Assembly: GCA_029582265.1 (NCBI GenBank)
Contig: CM055819.1
Coordinates: 7,996,135 to 8,060,134, forward strand
DNA: 64,000 bases
From: Zoroaster sp. YZ-2022
Lineage: Eukaryota > Echinodermata > Asteroidea > Forcipulatida > Zoroasteridae
Direction: 5' to 3'
The notes beneath the pieces were generated by a model, which had not been told where the DNA came from, searched no databases, and saw nothing but the letters and a program-made list of their open reading frames with translations. Within the stretch, counting starts at the first letter, position 1. Each line of letters opens with the position of its first letter. The position numbers and the translations under genes were made by a program. Below, piece by piece: positions 59,370 to 64,000 of the stretch.

Positions 59370-61270
59370 AATGGTTGGGTGTTGTCTAAAAACTGGGTCG
59401 GTCGAGTTGCCCAATATGGATACCAATGGTGTAGTAAACACGCTCCAGTATTTGCAGTGTTCACATTACCAAGGCGTTATACAGGGCCGTAACCAGCGGG
59501 GTGTGGGGTGTGACACCCCCAATAATGTTCTCAGTCGGCATTTGGAGCCTCAGCCAGCAAATGAAACATTAAAGTACTAGAAGAAGGGTTGGCCCAGAAT
59601 AAATTTGCAGTTGGCAAACCTAGAGCTAGGGGTTTGCCGGCTGCAAATATTAAACGACTTTAATACAGAGTGTCCATTTGAGGGAAAAATCAATAAATTT
59701 TTTGTGGTCATAATTAGTGTTGTGTCAGTAAATTTAACAACAAAAATATTTGCGCCCTCCTTTCCCCAACTCTGATGTCAGTCGGCAAATTTGCTCCCAC
59801 ACCACGCAAGAAATGCCTTCGCTGCACCCTGGGCATATACATTACTTTTATCACGGTGGCCTTTTGTCATTATCCCTCCATAGTTGAAATCAAGACTTGA
59901 AGCAAAATAGGCTGGTTCCTTTTGTGTTTTGATAACCTGCGCTGTTATCGCACATGCCGAGGAACCGGACAAGATGGGCATTCAGCGTGAGGAAGGTCTA
60001 CGTGTGTAAGACAGTTTTGGCTAGACTACTGGTTGTTAAAACTACACCATGATGTACCTAAAACCGTGGAATCTGTTTTCTTCTTCCATGCTTTAATACT
60101 CCAATTTGGGCAGGAATTAGTGTTTGGTTTCCAGATGTTTCCTTTAAAAAGTGAACGTGATGAAAATCAACCCAATAAACTGCCATGGAAAATCAATGCT
60201 TAATGCATACAGATAAATCATAATTTCAATATACAATTGCACAGTTGTCGAGACTAAAAGGACGAGGCTAGACTAGATAAAAAAAGTCTCCATAATTCAT
60301 TGATTCCCAAAGCCCTTAAAACGTCTTTTACAGAAAAATTTAGGGCATTCAAATTATTCATAAACGCATTGTACATTGATTACGGCTACATCCGCAAGTT
60401 GCAAGATTGACGCTTAATCTGGTTATGTACAGCATTCACAAAATTAACTTTTAAAGTGACTTGAATAATTTATGTGAAATATGTGAAATACACAACAAAA
60501 TAAATATTGTGGGTTTTTATTAAATAAATAGTACGTATATCTCTATTTTTGTATTTCGACAATTTAAGATTTATCGCCTCCTTTTCGTTATTTTAACTGT
60601 ATTTTCCGGAAACAAAATAATTTGAAAGTTTGTTTACAAGATAATTTGAATGGTTTATTTAACAAAACAATTCTCGAAATTTGGTTTAACAGTGATGTGG
60701 TCCCGAAAGTAATAACGAGACTCGGCCGCCGTAGATTCAAATCGGATATAGGCTAATTATTTAGTCTTTAACCATGGCTTGTCCAGTTATTTCGAGAGAT
60801 GTGATATTTTATTATAAAACATTTTGAGCAATGTTCAGAATGAAATATTTTGTCGGATGAAAATATAATTTTCGAAAATTGCAGTACTGACTTGCAAAGT
60901 TTCAAAATGGAAGGTCCAATGTCAAAAACACTAGGTTTTATTTATGTAAAATACACTTTTTTACCAATACTGTTGGTACTTTCCCAAACATTTTCAATAT
61001 TTGGAAATTGTGAATATAGTTTTCAAGATGACCCAAAAGGTTTCAAGCAGTGGTGACCTGAGCCACAGGGTATTGCTTATAGTAAATGAACGAGGTACAA
61101 AATAATTGTTTTTATGTACATAATACGAGTACATAACACGAGTATAACAAAAAGGGTTCACGTTGGGTATAATTACCCAATTAGTATATTATAGCCGACT
61201 TGATGTGAAGTTAGTGATGTTATAAACCATCTTGAGATGTACAGGGTTTTTAAAAAAAGGTAATCCTACT
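59370..61270. other. Intergenic, no gene seen
   Basis: AT-rich. The start gggccgtaaccagcggggtg near 59484 is like a hAT terminal motif, but no opposite end was found. Confidence 0.35.
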
Positions 61271-61275
61271 TTAAA

Positions 61276-61452
61276 GTGTCGTGGCCGAGCGGTCTAGCCA
61301 CGAACTCAAGTTCTGGTGTTGCCAGCAGCAGGGTGTGGGTTCGAGCCCGGTCGTGACACTTGTATCCTTGAGCAAGGTACTTAACCATAATTGCTTCGTC
61401 CTTCGGATGGGACGTAAAGCCGAGGTCCCGTGTGTTGTATAATGCACGTAAA
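61276..61452 (+). mobile_element. tRNA-Leu(CAA)-derived SINE, truncated
   Basis: tgtcgtggccgagcggtcta head, actcaagttctgg anticodon arm, gggttcgagcccggtc B box, then cttcgtccttcggatgggac as in 21802. It ends abruptly where the next SINE begins. Confidence 0.7.
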
Positions 61453-61457
61453 GTGGA

Positions 61458-61812
61458 TTGTCGTGGCCGAGCGGCCTAGCGCACTGAACTCAAGTTCTGG
61501 TGTTGCCAGCAGCAGGTGTGGGTTCGAGCCCCAGCCGTGACACCTGTCCCAGAGCAAGACACTTAACCATAATTGCTTCTCTCCACCCAGGGGTTAATGG
61601 GTACCTGTGAAGGCAGAGATGGTTTGCTCTCTATGCGCTAGAAATGGCAGCAATTGGGCTGTATACTCCCAGGGAGCTGAGATGGTTTCAGGAATGATTT
61701 ATGAGCCTTATGAGCCTTATGAGCAGGGATAATAATATATCGCTTGAGCGCCACTTAGTTAATGGATACGTGCGCTATAAAATCTATACATTATTATTAT
61801 TATTATTATTAA
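61458..61812 (+). mobile_element. tRNA-Leu(CAA)-headed SINE with the body of the 8137 family
   Basis: Head as in 61276, but the body is that of the other subfamily (ctccacccaggggttaatgg, tatactcccagggagctgag), ending gtgcgctataaaatc and ATT repeats. It joins features of both SINE types. Confidence 0.7.
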
Positions 61813-62535
61813 TATGGCCAGACATATGTTTACCAGCAAAAGAATGGTATCATCTTAAAGCAGAAGCTATGCTTTCCAATGATACCTTGGGTTTTACATT
61901 CAGGGTCACGCATCATTGAGCACCACTGTCTTGAAATTGTGGTGCACAATTGCAGATGTTCCTTTCCTGAACAAAATCCAGCTAGACCGAGATGCAACGT
62001 TTGCGAAGTAGTCTATGAAGATTGTTTGTAATAATAACAAGTAGCCTATTAACCACAACAGACTGTAACGATCGAACACTTTAGTGAACATTTGTTATTA
62101 GCAATTTTGCACTCCAAAAATTAAACTGTTGAACGAACTTTTACTGTAATCACTATGATTAGAAATGAATACAATTTGCACGTATATATGTAACTAACTA
62201 ATTACATTACGTTATTTTGTGAGTGTTTTATTAACGTACAATTCCATTAAAGGACCACAGAAATAGAGACGTAAATGCCATGGAGATACTAAAATATGGT
62301 ATTTTTAATAAAAAAAATAAATAGCTCATTGATCTTTACCGAGCTAGTTATAATTTGAAAGCTTTTCGAAAGGGATGTCGGCGCGATTAACGCCCTAAAG
62401 GGCCATTTGCTCATCCTGAACGTCTCTATGTGACGTCCGTAAAGACGGCTTCCGGGACGCCGCCCATACATATACAACAGTGAACGCGTTCATTCGCATG
62501 CCTGCGCTATATTGCTATGTGGAAAATAACATAGA

Positions 62536-62576
62536 ATGGCTGAATCGTCGTCAGATGAAATTGATACTTTACTGAG
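62536..62576 (+). CDS. Candidate first coding exon (weak)
   Basis: ATG opens MAESSSDEIDTLLR and runs into a good donor, gtaata, in phase 2. The 200 bases before it are CpG-richer than the surroundings (cttccgggacgccgccc, tgacgtccgtaaagacgg), as around a promoter. No second exon was found in the window, so this may also be a piece of a transposon gene or chance. Confidence 0.3.
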
Positions 62577-62954
62577 GTAATAAGTAACTAATAAACTGTC
62601 TGATGTGTAATTTCGTTCACAAACTGCTATCTTTGTGAAGAAATCGATCATTTAGTGACCCAAACTCGGTTGAAAAATAGAAAATATTAAAATCGAAGGT
62701 CGCAAAAAGCACCTTTGGTGTTTATTGCCGCTGACCGAAAATCTAGTCTATTTCATCATCAATTCTTCTAAAAGTTGTAAAATTTATGTTATTTTAGTCT
62801 AACGTTATATTGTTTTTTTTCATGTATAATTTGTGAATTACCTATATTTATTGTTAACGATGTCCAAAACCCAACATGGCGGCGCACATAGTACACCAAT
62901 GTGGATCGGACATTCGAATCTGACTTAACGTTAGTTACTTGTCTGTTCTCACGT

Positions 62955-63260
62955 TTAACGAAGCATCACTGCGTCCTTTGGCTTGTCGTTTGAGGGATTC
63001 TGAGCTTCTTTTTTCGTTGAAATCGAAGTTTCTTGAGTCTGGGTGCCTTTGACATCCCAAATTCCCCATGAAGGCTTGTCAGAGTCTTCAGCAGTAAACT
63101 TATCGCTACATATCACGCTGGTTGGAGATGGCGAACCATTTGCCCTCGTCAACCGCACTTTTGTGTTAAATTTTTCGTAGTGTCTCGTCTTTAGGGAACC
63201 TATGGGCTTACTCCTTCGCTAGATTTTACTACAGCCTGCTACCGCACATCTTGTAGGCAT
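62955..63260 (-). pseudogene. Broken THAP zinc-finger domain
   Basis: Minus strand from ATG at 63260: MPTRCAVAGCSKI, then TAG at codon 14, then in the same frame KPIGSLKTRHYEKFNTKVRL, SVICSDKFTAED and finally KPKDAVMLR and a stop, 102 codons in all. C-x4-C near the start, C-x2-[K] in CSDKF and a terminal AV match the C2CH pattern and AVP box of THAP domains, with the last zinc-binding histidine replaced by lysine. THAP domains occur in P-element-type transposases and in host genes derived from them. The stop and lost ligand indicate a relic. Confidence 0.6.
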
Positions 63261-63669
63261 GATGTATATTTTCAAGAAATTTAGGATAAAATATGTATAC
63301 ACATATATTGGAGTTTTGACATAAGCGCATCGGACAGTACACACACAAACAAACAGCTGTGCATTGCTAGGAAATCGTTCTTTACCTGACGTCACGGTAT
63401 CACGTGATGTATTACATCACTCAATTGCCAATAAAGTGGGGGCTTGTGAAGTGGCATAAAGTCCCCAAAATGAACAGAACAAACTTAAATTATGAAAAAA
63501 TTAACAAATATCTTGTTTTATTATGCAAAACACATTTTTTAAAAGAGCCATAATGGTTTTTATTTCTGTGATCCTATTAAGGAAAGGTCACTGTCACTGG
63601 TCCCTAAACCCACCAGGTCGTATGGTCGCTGCACAGATGAATGTTACTTGAATGTTGCTTGAGCGGTTC

Positions 63670-63855
63670 AAGGAAAGGTACAACATTGGTAAAGACTTTT
63701 TTACAAAACTAGCTTTTCTCACTGTTCTCATTACACTACATTGAGCTGAAACTGTTACAGCTTGGTTGTATAATACTATACTTGATTCAAAGTAGAGTAA
63801 ATCAGAATACCCATAATAAGCAATTTTCAAACATTACTAATGTTTACCCTTCATC
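63670..63855. mobile_element. MITE of the AAGGGAAGGTACAACATTGG family
   Basis: Left aaggaaaggtacaacattgg; right catta-ctaatgtttacccttca, decayed. About 185 bp. Confidence 0.5.
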
Positions 63856-64000
63856 AATCACTTTAATATAGTATTACTGCATTCATATTAATATGCCTTA
63901 ATAATGTAATATCTGCGTATTCGATTGGATAAAACAAGATACAAACTTCAGGGAACAGTTTTCTTCTTGAACACAAATACATGTAGCTCCGTTTTAATCA

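Noticed and set aside
59484..59830. hAT element beginning gggccgtaaccagcgg
   Set aside because: No inverted right end or target duplication could be found.

Overview
The window is animal nuclear DNA: GT-AG introns, AT-rich non-coding sequence, one 500-N assembly gap and very many transposable-element remnants. The FLII protein sequence, abundant tRNA-derived SINEs with ATT tails, and many small inverted-repeat elements suggest a marine invertebrate, perhaps a deuterostome. I cannot name the species from sequence alone.

Positions 1-33,035 (+ strand) hold the 3' part of one gene, the Flightless-1 homologue FLII: 20 constitutive-looking exons plus one duplicated, frame-preserving extra exon. 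They encode the end of the linker after the leucine-rich repeats, all six gelsolin-like segments and the stop codon; the LRR half lies upstream of the window. All splice phases agree and no exon is broken. The introns contain a 103-bp hairpin satellite, a 64-bp satellite, a 5'-truncated LINE with a restriction-like endonuclease, a hAT element nested in a 15-bp minisatellite, a Harbinger-like element nested in a MITE, and several families of short TTAA or TA elements. The 3' flank is filled by a MITE and a 1.4-kb hAT-like element.

Positions 33,036-52,400 have no gene I can support. They hold DNA transposons (several with clear target-site duplications), SINEs, tandem repeats, palindromes, a small LINE remnant and the gap at 38,708-39,207.

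Positions 52,458-59,364 hold a broken class A GPCR (aminergic, muscarinic-like) on the + strand. TM1-TM6 lie in one exon shattered by frameshifts. TM7 and the C-terminal tail lie in a second exon 5.4 kb away. The intron between them is loaded with a MITE, a Harbinger-like element and an APE-type LINE.

Positions 59,365-64,000 contain two tRNA-Leu-derived SINEs, a weak candidate first coding exon at 62,536, and the remains of a THAP zinc-finger domain on the minus strand at 62,955-63,260. No CRISPR, operon or bacterial feature is present.
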